From Effrenium voratum (Eukaryota > Sar > Dinophyceae > Suessiales > Symbiodiniaceae): a stretch of DNA of 64,000 bases. Of this stretch, positions 20,683 to 30,032 are shown one piece after another. The notes under the pieces are model-generated. The model made no database searches and was not told the origin of the DNA. It was given only the letters and a program-made list of their open reading frames with translations. The stretch lies in NCBI GenBank assembly GCA_963377175.1, contig CAUJNA010000455.1, positions 22,501-86,500 on the forward strand, given 5' to 3'. The position numbers and the translations under genes were made by a program. Each line of letters begins with the position of its first letter. Within the stretch, counting starts at the first letter, position 1.

Positions 20683-23600
20683 ATGTACGCCCCCGCCTAC
20701 GCTGGTGCCGCGGTTGCAGAGGCCAAGGCTAAGGCAAAGGCCTCCATGGCAAAGTACCTGGCGAGCCTCGTGAAGAGGGAGGAAGAAGGATGGACCGTCT
20801 TGGCTGCTGAGGTCCCTCAGGCACCTGACGAGCGGTTCTTCTCCAGCGCAGATGAGCTGGAGCAGGCCCCCCTTATCCCAGCCAAGCGCAAGGCAGAGGA
20901 TGAGCCGATGGAGGATGCAGCCCCTGGGGTGGCGCAGGTGCCGAAGGCCCTGACACGCCCCCCAGGAGCGTTCCTGGAGCTCCTGAACCCGCCGGAGGAG
21001 GATGTGCCCATGGAGGAGCTCCTGGCGAAGGACGAGGAGGAGCTCCCGATGTCCGACACCAAGTGGCAGAGACGCCGTGAGCTGATGGCGAAGGTCAGGG
21101 AGCAGGCGTCCTCGGAGGAGGATGAGAACCCCGCAGCCCCCCCGCGGGGGGGAAGCGTCTTCACCAAGGCCCTCAAAGTCTCTGAGGGACCAGATGGCGG
21201 GCGACTTCCCGTGTTTCGATGCGACCACGGCCACTAGGCTCCGCCGACTGCAGGCCAAGGACGTCCAGCGGCTCCTGAGAGGCTTTGAGGGCCCCCAACT
21301 CAAGCAGGGGGGCCTGGAGCGTGTGGTGGAGGCTTTCTACATCGCCAAGATGAAGTATGAGCATGAGGCCCGGCTCAGCACCCCGGGACAGCAGGTTGGC
21401 AAGCGCGCTGGCCTGGGGTATGGGGGCCTGGAGAACCCCCCTGGGTAAGGAGCCCACATCCTGGATCTGCCCCTGCTGCACCATGCCCTGGGTGAAGAAG
21501 GGCGCCAGGAAGTGCATGGGGTGCGGCAAGAAGACGGAGCCCATTGACACGGCGACCAACTTGGCCACCCTGGAAATGGCGGGCACGCATTGGCAGCTGA
21601 CAGTGGATGACCAGGGCAATGCGGTCTGGACGGCGGCCCGGTCCGCAGGTGCCGAAGGCCCTGATACGGACCGGGCCCGCGACCTCAAGCTCAGCGCCTC
21701 GGTGGACGTCAGCGAGCTGGCCACCGACCCGATGGCATGCGAGAACCCGGACCAGGCCAGCTTCTCGGACTTTGTCCCCTCCTCGGTCCGGGCGGTGATC
21801 AGGAACTGCCCCATGGAGCTGGACGAGGATTTCCTGACGGCCCCAATGGGGGAGAGGCCTCCATTGCCGGGTGACAAGGAAGAGGGCCAGGAATGCAGGG
21901 CCTTCCACCCGTCGGCGGTGAAGGCTTTCAAAATCCAGACCCGGCTCAACGCCACCACCATTGCCCAGGAGGAGGCCAAGAAGGCAGACCAGGTGGCAGC
22001 GGTGGAGCGATCCGCGGCGGTCCTCCACGAACTCCAAGGGGGGGCCATTGACGGAGGAGGCGATGGGGGCCTACTCCTCAAGAATTTGGACTTGGACCTC
22101 TTCCGCGAAAAACTGCTGGATAAGCTGGGTGCGGACTGGGGGAGGCCCACACCGGAGCTCCTCCAGGCCCAGACCACTGCGGAGGAGGCGAAGGCAAAGC
22201 ACCAGGCCAGACAAGCGAAGGGCGCCCTCGAGACCAGAATGCTCGAGCCCATCACGCCTCCCTTCAGTGCGTGGCCTAACGAGGTCCGAGTTGCCATTGA
22301 GACGGGGGTCTTTGAGCCGACCACGGCATGGAGGGACTTCAGCATGGACGACCTCACGTCCCTCACGGACTCTTACCTCGAAGCCAAGGCGGTCATCTCG
22401 CTGGGTAGGAACCCCTTTCCGGCGGCCCTCCTGGCAGATCTGCCGGATCTGACAGGGATCCCCATTCCAAAGGCGGGGGGTTCCGGTGTGGCGCGCCCAG
22501 GTGCCGAGGGCCCTGACAGGCAGCCCACCATCCCCCCAGCCTCGGGCTCTGGCGCGACGAGCTCAGGTGCCGAGGGCCCTGACAAGCCGTCCGCCACCCC
22601 AGTGGGCCTGGACACCCAGGACCCGGAGGTGCAGCTCGCGGTCCTGCGCTGGATGATGAGCAAACGGGTCGGAGAGGTCCGTATCTTTGCGGGCCGCTGG
22701 GTCCGACGACCGGGCCCGGTACACGTCCCGGATTGGGCCAACAACCTCACCAAGGTGAATCCAGAGGCGCTGGAGAAGGGTACGCATCCCAGGAACCACC
22801 AGGTGGGTGGACTCCCATGGGCCAGATACTCCGTTGATGAGTTGTACCAGCAGGCTAAGGCGGGGGACCGACCCTACCCTGAGGACCTGCGATCCATCTT
22901 CTGGGCGGCCCCCCATGATCCGGATGAGGACTTCCACTGGGCGCGCCAGATCTCGTCCTGGACACTCCCAGGCCTACTGGGGATGTTTGGTCACAGCTTC
23001 ACCCTGCGCCAGCTCTGAAAAGTCTGGGAGTCCCTGCCACTGCTTCAGGGCCCTAGGCAGCGGGGGGCCCGAAGAACAAGGCCCAGAATCGACCCTGAAG
23101 GAAGACGCGCGGTGCTTCCTGAAGGAGGAGGGCCTTCCGTTTCCGCAGACAGGACCGGAGTGGCGATTGGTCTACCGGGCCATGGGCAAGGTCCTCGCGG
23201 CCCGGGCCTTCCTCACGGACACCCCGGCGGAGGTGATGCAGCTCCCGGTCCAGGACGTGGCGGACTCCAAGGAGCAGATGATCCTCCGGGCGGTATGCGA
23301 TGAGCGCATATCTGTCCCGGTGGAGAGTCTCCAGCAGTTCCCAGAGGTGTACAAGGCCCTCATGGACCGCATTGGAGGCCCGGGGGCCCTGGCGGAGGTG
23401 AAGGTCAACTGGCGCTGCAACACGAAGCAGTGGTGGGTCGGCGCAGTCCCCGACTCAGTGGCCCCCTCCATCTACCGCAAGCTCGGCTACACCAACGACA
23501 TGATCAAGCTGATGGGCCTTGACCCCTCCGCCCCTGGGTGCCGGACAGGTGCCGATGGCCCTGACATCCGCCCCAGGGGAGGAGAGGGCGATGAGGGGAT

Positions 23601-24104
23601 CGTTTACCCCCCCATCACATCGGACAACGTCCACGGCGTGGTGGGCAAGGACTACCGGAAGAAGAACTATCCGGCGGAGACGAAGCATGTCTTCTGGGCG
23701 CACATGGAGTGTGGCCTGGTCCTGAGCTCCGTCACCCCGTGGGAACTCATCCCGAAGACAAAAGGGGAGACCCGGGGGGCAAGGGGTACTGGCGCGCCGG
23801 GGGAGGGGGCACCCGCCTCCTCCAGATCCGGGCCGGCAAGGCCATCCTTCAGCTGGTGCTGGACGAGCCGCCGGATGGCCTGTACAACCGCTGGGTCAAG
23901 GAGCGGTTGGAGTACTACCGCCGGGTAGAGCCCTCTGCCCCGCTGCGGGATGTCTCCGTGGTGGACCAGAAAGTCCCCCGGTTTAGGTTCAGCCACACCA
24001 CCCAGACCGGCCATGTTTCAAACGCCATCTGGGAGCTGATTCTCCGGAATCCGGAGGCGGCGGCGCTCAAGCGCATTGACGACATGGCAAAGGGGGCCGT
24101 ATGA
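20683..24104 (+). pseudogene. ORF1: large protein with RanBP2-like zinc finger, frameshifted
   Basis: Begins at ATG 20683 after the A1 leader. The N-terminal part (20683 to about 21150) is rich in Ala, Lys and Glu (ASMAKYLASLVKREEEGW) and acidic further on. The frame moves near C7/G7 runs at 21137-21152, again near a C6 run at 21436, near 23020-23065, and near G runs at 23775-23810; the ORF ends with TGA at 24102. At 21456-21531 the translation has W-x-CPCC-x11-CMGC, a RanBP2-type C-x2-C...C-x2-C finger. Central and C-terminal parts contain repeated helical, Trp-containing segments (WANNLTKVNPEALEKG; ERLEYYRRVEPSAP) and GAEGPD linkers encoded by the recurrent 22-bp motif. Function is unknown; a nucleic-acid-binding accessory protein is a guess. 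Frameshifts may be real decay or homopolymer sequence errors. Confidence 0.6.
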
Positions 24105-24432
24105 CCATCCAGCACTGCGGCCATCCGGAACGGATGCGCAGCGCACCCCGGGGGGGGACAGCTGCCGAGGGCGCTGACATCCCCCCCCTGGGCACAGCAC
24201 AGGCCTAGACCTGTACCAGGCGAGGAAAATTGGCGCGGCTTGGGCTGATCCGGGGTGCGCCTTGGCTCCCCTCCCTTGTTTGGTTTTTCCCTTTCCGGGG
24301 CGGCTCCCTGGGTCCCCCCCTTTCTTTCCCCGTTTCCCCCGTTTCGGGGTTGGCTTTCCGGGGTTTTGGGGGCTCCCCTGTTGTTTGGTTGGGGTTTGCA
24401 CCTTGGGACTAGGCTCCTGGCTCGAGTGGATC
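24105..24432 (+). other. Noncoding spacer inside segment X
   Basis: Follows the ORF1 stop. Contains motif copy 6 and a pyrimidine/G-rich stretch (TTTCCCTTTCCGGGG, CCCCGTTTCCCCCGTTTCGG) unlike the coding parts of the element. It may serve as the leader of the downstream ORFs. The T-rich to AG context at 24400-24412 (TTGGGACTAG) could provide a splice acceptor, but this is weak. Confidence 0.4.
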
Positions 24433-24783
24433 ATGATGATGTGGAGGCCCCGCCTCCCTTCCCCGTTTGGGACGACCTTCCTAGGGGTACCAACCGCTAT
24501 CCAGTTGATTTTGCATGACCTTGGATTTGCGCCAGTGCAGTCGGACGGGGAAATCCTCGTGGCGTGCTGCCTGGAATGGGTCAAAAAGGACAAGGTAGCC
24601 AACCCGGATGCGGTGGTCTTTGACCCGCGACCGTGGACACGAATCGTGGGGCTGGCACCTGACGGCAACCACGTCCTGGTGGCCTCGGACACCTACAACT
24701 TGATCCTCGCAAGGATACTCGGCTCCCAACCACAACCGCTGGAGGAGGCGGATTTGGAGCTCGCTACTAAGACCCTGCAATAA
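24433..24783 (+). CDS. 116-aa protein upstream of the recombinase
   Basis: ATG at 24433 in a run of three Met codons (MMMWRPRLPSPFGTTFLGVP), ending TAA at 24781. The product looks globular (ILVACCLEWVKKDKVANPDA, then VVFDPRPWTRIVGLAPDG) and has no domain I recognise. The frame stays open after the single TAA into the recombinase start at 24838, so the two could be one fusion interrupted by a stop, or an upstream ORF. A role as the N-terminal DNA-binding part of the recombinase is possible but not shown. Confidence 0.45.
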   Translation: MMMWRPRLPSPFGTTFLGVPTAIQLILHDLGFAPVQSDGEILVACCLEWVKKDKVANPDAVVFDPRPWTRIVGLAPDGNHVLVASDTYNLILARILGSQPQPLEEADLELATKTLQ

Positions 24784-24837
24784 CTTCTGTTTCGTGCGGC
24801 AGGCGCCAGACAATCGCACACCTATTCTCCACTGGAA

Positions 24838-26611
24838 ATGGAACAGGCCATCCGGGACCGCGAGGAGTGGATCCTTTCCGGATCGATTGAGGCCCCGGAT
24901 GTCCTGGCAGTGGCCAACAAGTGGCGGCATTGGAAACCAGGGAAGATCAAAACCCAACTGCCGACATCCCAACGAGCGTTGGAGCAGCACTTGAGGGCCA
25001 GGTGGTTGGAACGCCTCCTGGGCTACTTCATTCCTTTCCGTCACCAGATCCCCTACATGCACCAGGTGATGGGGGCCAGGGAGCTGGAGGAGTTTGGCCA
25101 CCTATTTGGCGATGCCCGGTTCCGTACCATCCGAGCACACTGCTTGGCCTATGAGGGCATGCGCAAGATCGGCTTCCAGAACCTCCCCTGGACGGCCGGC
25201 GACGTCCGGCACCTCATGAACCAGGCGGTCACGCTGGAGGTCACCCCGGCGAAGCTCCAGAAGTGGTGGGGCACTTTAAAGTGGCTCTCCATTAAACTCG
25301 GCATGCTCAACGTTGACGAACACAAACAGCTCCTGGCGAAGCGGAAAGCCATCCAAGAGACGCTGGTGGACACCCAGGTCAAGCCACAGCGCAAAGCGGT
25401 GGTTCCGACGGGCAATTGTTTGGGCCCTGGAACAAGGGGCAGAAGGGGCCCCCTCGGAGAACCGGGTCCCTGAATTGACCAAAGCAGTAGACAGGTACAT
25501 TATGGCAATGGCCAGGTTCAACCTGGCCTGCAGTGCGCGCTTCAACGACGTGCAGCACACCTCGCCGCAGACGGTCAAGTCCACGAGCAACACCCTGGAG
25601 CTGCTAGCCTGGCAGACGAAGACCACGTCGGCAGTGGCCATCAAACGGAACCCGGTCCCGCTCATCGCCCCATTGTTCTCCTTCTCGGGGGCCAGATGGT
25701 GGATCCCCTTGGAGAGGTGGTGGAAGAGATTCAGGGCCTCGGAGGAGTTTCGCGAGATGGACTACCTGATCCCCACGATCAACAAGGACAGGACGGGTTT
25801 CATCCCCCGTCCAGGCACCCCAGACAGGTCCCTGAGGTGGCTCAAAGATGCCTTGGGGAAGCAGGGCGCGCCAGCCAAGGATGTGGCTGAACTTTCGTGG
25901 TACTCCTTCCGGGTCTTCATGCCGGATTGTGCATTCCAGGCGCACATACCGAGGGACCAACGCCAGTACCTGGGAAACTGGTTCAAGGAGTCCACGGCGG
26001 ATGTCTACACCCGGGAGAAGCGACACGTGGTGTGCTCCATCTGGGACCAGGTTCTCCAGAAGCTCCCGTCCATGCAACTCGAGGCAGGAAGGGCGGTCCG
26101 AGTCGACCTCGGACATGAGGACTGGGAGGACAAGGTGGAGTGCCCGGCCTCACCGAAGGCCTTGTTCAAGGAAGTCCCGGACACACCGCCCTCGAATGCC
26201 AGCTGGGATGTGATCCCCGCCGACAAGCCGGCCATCACCAAGGTGGCTGCGGATGAGGTGCCCCCGCCTCGGGGTCCACTGACGGTGATTGCCACCACGG
26301 CCCGAAAGGGTCCCACCAAAGCTTACAGCATGCACCTACTGGACACGGATGGAGTCACAGTGGGGTGCGGCTGGAGGCCGGGGCCGCTCAAGATTTCGGA
26401 GCTGGCAGAGCAGGATTTCCATGCTGAGCCGGAGATGTACCTGGGGTGCACCAGATGTTTCCGGCATTTCACCTTCCCGAACACGTGGATGGCCGTGGAG
26501 CCCTATGCAGCACAGGGCTCCGAGGCCTCCATCTCCCTCTCCTCGGACACCGACGAGAGCGTGGACACTCAGTCGGACAAGGAGGCGATCGTCCTCCCGG
26601 AAATTGAGTGA
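24838..26611 (+). pseudogene. Tyrosine recombinase (DIRS-type integrase), one frameshift
   Basis: Starts at ATG 24838 (MEQAIRDREEWILSGSIEAP). The helical N-terminal half (24838 to about 25400) fits the core-binding domain of tyrosine recombinases. The frame shifts by one near 25400, and the catalytic half continues to TGA 26609-26611. Catalytic candidates: Arg in SARFNDVQH (25538-25540), Arg in the box II segment WYSFRVFMPDCA (25910-25912), a GNW segment at about 25975, and the nucleophile Tyr in STADVYTREKR (26006-26008). The usual His before the box II Arg is not evident. A C-terminal extension has a CGW...GCTRCFRHF segment that may bind zinc. This enzyme would insert the circular cDNA without target duplication. 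The frameshift has no obvious homopolymer and may be genuine. Confidence 0.8.
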
Positions 26612-26879
26612 GGGGTGGATAGCGCAGGTGCCGAGGGCCCTGACACGCTTCCCCCCGTGCCTCAAGGCAGGACGGCAGGGGGAGAGGGCGCAGGTGCCGA
26701 GGGCCCTGAGACGCCCTCCCAGGCACCCCCCAGGGTCCGCAGCCGGACAGCTGCACGCACAGGTGCCGAGGGCCCTGAGATGCGACAGCGGGACCCCACG
26801 GCATACGGGGAAGGAGGACCTCCCCAACGACCAGCTCGTCCGTTGGTATTGGCAGCTGATGCGATCCGTCCGTTGGGAA
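26612..26879 (+). other. In-frame tail after the recombinase stop with three GAEGPD repeats
   Basis: After the TGA of the recombinase the same frame stays open and reads GVDSAGAEGPDT, then two more GAEGP(D/E) repeats 66 and 69 bp apart, before entering B1. Read-through of one UGA would add this tail. Alternatively the stretch is only a 3' spacer. The repeats are the 22-bp motif copies 7 to 9. Confidence 0.5.
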
Positions 26880-27032
26880 TGGCATCAATTCTACTCCCAT
26901 CAGCTGCTGAGGGGAGCTGCCCAGTGGAGCTGGGCAATCCTCCCATTTTGGCACTAACCCTTATGCGGCATAAAGGATGCACCGTTTTGCGAATAAGGTT
27001 TCAGTAGCACCAATGTGGTGCTTTGAAGAGTC
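26880..27032 (+). repeat. B1 split direct repeat (internal)
   Basis: A 153-bp sequence from TGGCATCAATTCTACTCC to CTTTGAAGAGTC, identical to B2 at 32335-32487 and directly joined to A2. It can form hairpins: CTCCC/TCAGC with GCTGA/GGGAG at 26894-26916, GCCCAG-loop-CTGGGC at about 26919-26936, and a perfect AGCACCA-ATG-TGGTGCT at 27006-27022. The B1|A2 junction is the expected form of a circularised or tandemly joined end. Confidence 0.95.
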
Positions 27033-27148
27033 TGGGCTAAAGCGTTAACCGCAGGTGGTCGCTTGTCTTGACTCTTAATAAGTATCCACTTGGGCCACCA
27101 TTTTGGCTCAAGTGGACTTCTTGACCTTCTGTCTCGTAATCTGAAATC
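27033..27148 (+). repeat. A2 split direct repeat (internal)
   Basis: Identical over 116 bp to A1. Carries a second SL relic at 27098-27112 and the same 32-nt hairpin at 27085-27116. The gag start codon follows 16 nt after its end. Confidence 0.95.
27098..27112 (+). promoter_or_regulatory. Relic of the dinoflagellate spliced leader in A2
   Basis: Second copy of CCATTTTGGCTCAAG, 51 nt upstream of the gag ATG. Its presence in front of both ORF sets suggests that each set is, or was, expressed from its own trans-spliced transcript. Confidence 0.8.
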
Positions 27149-27163
27149 CCGCCCACCCACACC

Positions 27164-28456
27164 ATGGCGGTGACGCCGGATGAGTTGGTGGCACCACCAC
27201 AGGAGGTTCCCGGAGTGTACACGGACGCAGTGGCCAAGCTCCACAAGACCGCCAGGAACCTCATGGTCCTCAAGGGCATCCCGTGGTTCATCCAAGCGAC
27301 GCTGTCGGATGAGGGTTTTGTCTCGATGGAGGACCTCGCGACCCGGTGGGACTCGCCCGACCGGGCAAGGGAGACGGCGCCGGGGGAGTTGGGCTTCGCC
27401 CCCAACAACCACCACTACACGGATGTGACCTCCCGGCTGATCGCGGCCCGTATGTTCCAGGTGGTTCACGCGGCTCAACGATCCATGGGAGTGGGGGCAC
27501 ATGCAACATCGGGACCCGGGCCGCACACGCCCGGGGACACTGCCCCGAATCTCACGGTCTCGTGCGAACGGGGACAGCTGGAGAGGGTTTGGGAGGAGAA
27601 GACCAAACTCACCAAACCCAAGCTGGCCCTGCAAGGAAGCGACCAGCTGATGAAGCGCCAGTTCAAGCTCTGCGCAGGAGGCGAGATCGGCTTCATCCCC
27701 ATGAAATACCTGGTAAGCGCACTCCCGGAACCAGGAGAACGGCCATGGAAGACCGCCAAGAAGACCACGGTTGATGGCTGGGACCGGGAGGACGAGGTGG
27801 AAGAGCGTGGCGAGCCGAAAACTCGCCACCAACTCGAGAGGATGCACGCGGTGTTCCGCAACACCCTCCTCATGTGCGTCCTCTCGTTTCCGCAGTTCGG
27901 CCAGTTCGACATCACCCGGAAGGACCTGGAGAGCTGGTACGAGTGGTTCTATGGGGAGGACATCGGGGGCCGTTTTCCCCCGCCAGAGGACCACGTCCTG
28001 GCAATTGCCGAACGCAACGCATGGCGGAAGATTCACGAGAAGATGCACGAGGGCAACACCCTCAAGGCGGCCATGCTGTCGGTCAGGCAGGACACATTGT
28101 TTTGGACACGTGAGGTCTATGAGAAGATCAAGACCTTTTCCAGGGGCCGCCCACCAACCAGGATATGCATGGACTACGCACCACCCCAGAAGGGCAAGAA
28201 CAAGTCCAAGGGCAAGGGGAGGTCCAGGGGCAAGCCTGGAAACAAAGGGAAAGGTAAGCCCCCCCAGCCGAACAATCAGGCGTCCAGGGGCGGTAACAAG
28301 CAGGCAGCCACCGATCCGAAAGGGAACCAGTTCTGTAACAACTGGATGCGCGGGCGCTGCCCGGGCAACTGCGGACGCACCCACAAGTGCAACCTCATTT
28401 TGGCAACGGGCCGCATCTGCCTGGGGGACCACCTCCCGCAGGACTGCCCGGGTTGA
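27164..28456 (+). CDS. Gag-like protein with Lys/Gly-rich tail and CCCH-like finger
   Basis: Intact 430-codon ORF starting ACCATGG, a strong context, 16 nt after A2. The first 340 residues are globular and helical with several Trp (KDLESWYEWFYGEDIGG). Residues around 345-375 form a basic KGK/GKG linker (KGKNKSKGKGRSRGKPGNKG). The C-terminus has C-x7-C-x3-C-x3-H-x2-C (FCNNWMRGRCPGNCGRTHKC, 28330-28390) followed by a Cys-containing end, consistent with an RNA-binding CCCH-type finger. By position and architecture this is the nucleocapsid-like protein that would package element RNA. It ends in a single TGA, after which the same frame continues into the methyltransferase region. It is the least damaged ORF of the element. 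Confidence 0.7.
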   Translation: MAVTPDELVAPPQEVPGVYTDAVAKLHKTARNLMVLKGIPWFIQATLSDEGFVSMEDLATRWDSPDRARETAPGELGFAPNNHHYTDVTSRLIAARMFQVVHAAQRSMGVGAHATSGPGPHTPGDTAPNLTVSCERGQLERVWEEKTKLTKPKLALQGSDQLMKRQFKLCAGGEIGFIPMKYLVSALPEPGERPWKTAKKTTVDGWDREDEVEERGEPKTRHQLERMHAVFRNTLLMCVLSFPQFGQFDITRKDLESWYEWFYGEDIGGRFPPPEDHVLAIAERNAWRKIHEKMHEGNTLKAAMLSVRQDTLFWTREVYEKIKTFSRGRPPTRICMDYAPPQKGKNKSKGKGRSRGKPGNKGKGKPPQPNNQASRGGNKQAATDPKGNQFCNNWMRGRCPGNCGRTHKCNLILATGRICLGDHLPQDCPG

Positions 28457-29720
28457 CTAGGGGCGCTGACCCCTACCCCCCGGGAGGCCTCAGGTGCCGA
28501 GGGCCCTGATAAGGCCCGGGGGGGCGAGAGGGGGCGCAAACGCCCCAAGCAGGCACATGAGCCCTTTCCTGCAGGTGCCGAGGGCCCTGACACAGGGGGG
28601 GGACAGGCCAGGTGGCGGCCATCCTCGGCGGAACAAGGATGGGGACGGCAGAACCAGCGTGCACAACGCCCTCGCTGGGATCAGAACAGCCACGCAGCTG
28701 GCACAACGGCGGCGCCTCAGTCCCGAGCCACAGGTGCCGAGGGCCCTGAAATGGCGGGGACGGGACGGTTCCCCGCAGGTGCCAAGGGCCCTGACACGGG
28801 GGGCCGCGCCCAGCAGGCCCGAGTGCCGGATAACTGGCAGCGCACCGCAACGCCAAGGAACACGCCCAGGAGGCAGCCGATCCCACTTCCTGCGCCCAAC
28901 ATCATCAAGCAGGACCCGGTGGTTTTCCACAAGAGCTCGGTTGGGCTGAATGAAGGGGGCCAGCGCCTTTCAGCTACCCCCCTGACAAGTCCCACGGAGC
29001 CGTCACCGGGATTGGACATCTTCCCGTGGATGGAGAACACCCCGGAGCGTTTGGTACAGCGGCTGAGATGGACACAGGGCACATCGCCCAAAGTCCCATC
29101 CAGTGGGCCCATCATTGTCCTGCTCTATGCAGGCAAGGAAGACCCAACTTCCCTGGACAGCTGCCTTCATGCCAACTACCCACACCTTTCCAGCATGGTG
29201 GTGGCGGTAGACATCCTACGGTCGGGACCAAAAGGGAACCACGATATGCTCCAACCCGAGCTGTATGGAGCTCTCTGCACGGCAGCAAAGCAGGGCCGAG
29301 TGGTCTTCATTGGAGGAGGACCCAACTGCAGGACATGGTCCATCCTGCGCCACATACCAAAACCGGGCCCCGTGCGAGGGCGCACTCCAGAGACACTTTG
29401 GGGCCTTCCACACCTGGACCAGGCCGCCCAGACTCAGCTTGATGATGACAGTATCCTCATTCTGAGGCAGATGTACATCACCAGCCTGCAAGAGCGGCGG
29501 TTTCTCTGCCAGGGCCAAGGTCCTTCTTGGAGCACCCGGAGGACCCAGTGGTGAGCAGCTCGCTGCCCAAAGCCAAGGAATGCTCATCCTTCTGGATCAC
29601 AGAGGAGGGGCAGCTTTGGATGGAGGAAAACTCCTTGACAGCAATCTCCTTCGACCAGTGCCGCCTGGGCCAGCTGGTCAAGAAGGCCACTACGCTAGCC
29701 ACGGATCTCCCAATTCAGGA
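28457..29720 (+). pseudogene. C5-cytosine methyltransferase-like domain with GAEGPD linker
   Basis: The gag frame is open from just after its TGA to 29554. The first 300 bp encode a Gly/Pro/Arg-rich linker with four motif-derived GAEGPD-type repeats. The globular part then shows an SAM-binding-like start (IIVLLYAGKEDPTSLDSCLH), an acidic VVAVDILRSG segment, and VVFIGGGPNCRTWSILRH at about 29304-29357, whose PNC-R-TWS resembles the catalytic PC motif IV of C5-cytosine methyltransferases. The frame is lost near 29520, and FLEHPEDP plus SSFWITEEGQLW continue in another frame. DIRS elements usually carry an adenine N6-type methyltransferase, while cytosine methyltransferases have been reported in other dinoflagellate retroelements. 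Assignment rests on motifs only. Confidence 0.55.
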
Positions 29721-30032
29721 TTGGGATCAAATGCGGTGCACGCATCAGTCACATGTGGGCACGGCCTGGCCAAAGCCATCGCTGTGTCACTCGCAGCGCC
29801 GGGGCACATCCGGATCCCCTCACAATTCCCGGGAAACCCTAAGGAACCACCTAAGGGGCGGGGGTCGGACCCCCCGGAAATCCCTTCCCTGCGGGGAAAA
29901 CAGGGACCCAATCAGGGAGGCGGTCCCTCCTCATCACACCAGGGCTCAAAGCCCGGAGGCAAGAATGCCCCGAAGCCCCGCCTGCACGGGCAAATCCACC
30001 TTGAGGCAGGCACCGTAAGCCCTCGTGGAACA
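29721..30032 (+). other. Pro/Gly-rich linker between methyltransferase and RT
   Basis: Low-complexity coding-like stretch with stops or shifts in every single frame taken alone. The frame used by the RT starts to look globular at MNPDFPSPMPPMAGD (30033). No motif recognised. Confidence 0.4.

Noticed and set aside
26954..28432. 492-codon minus-strand frame, and 397 codons at 21173-22366 minus
   Set aside because: They lie antisense to recognisable gag and ORF1 coding; long antisense frames are expected in GC-rich DNA with few stop codons. No motif recognised.
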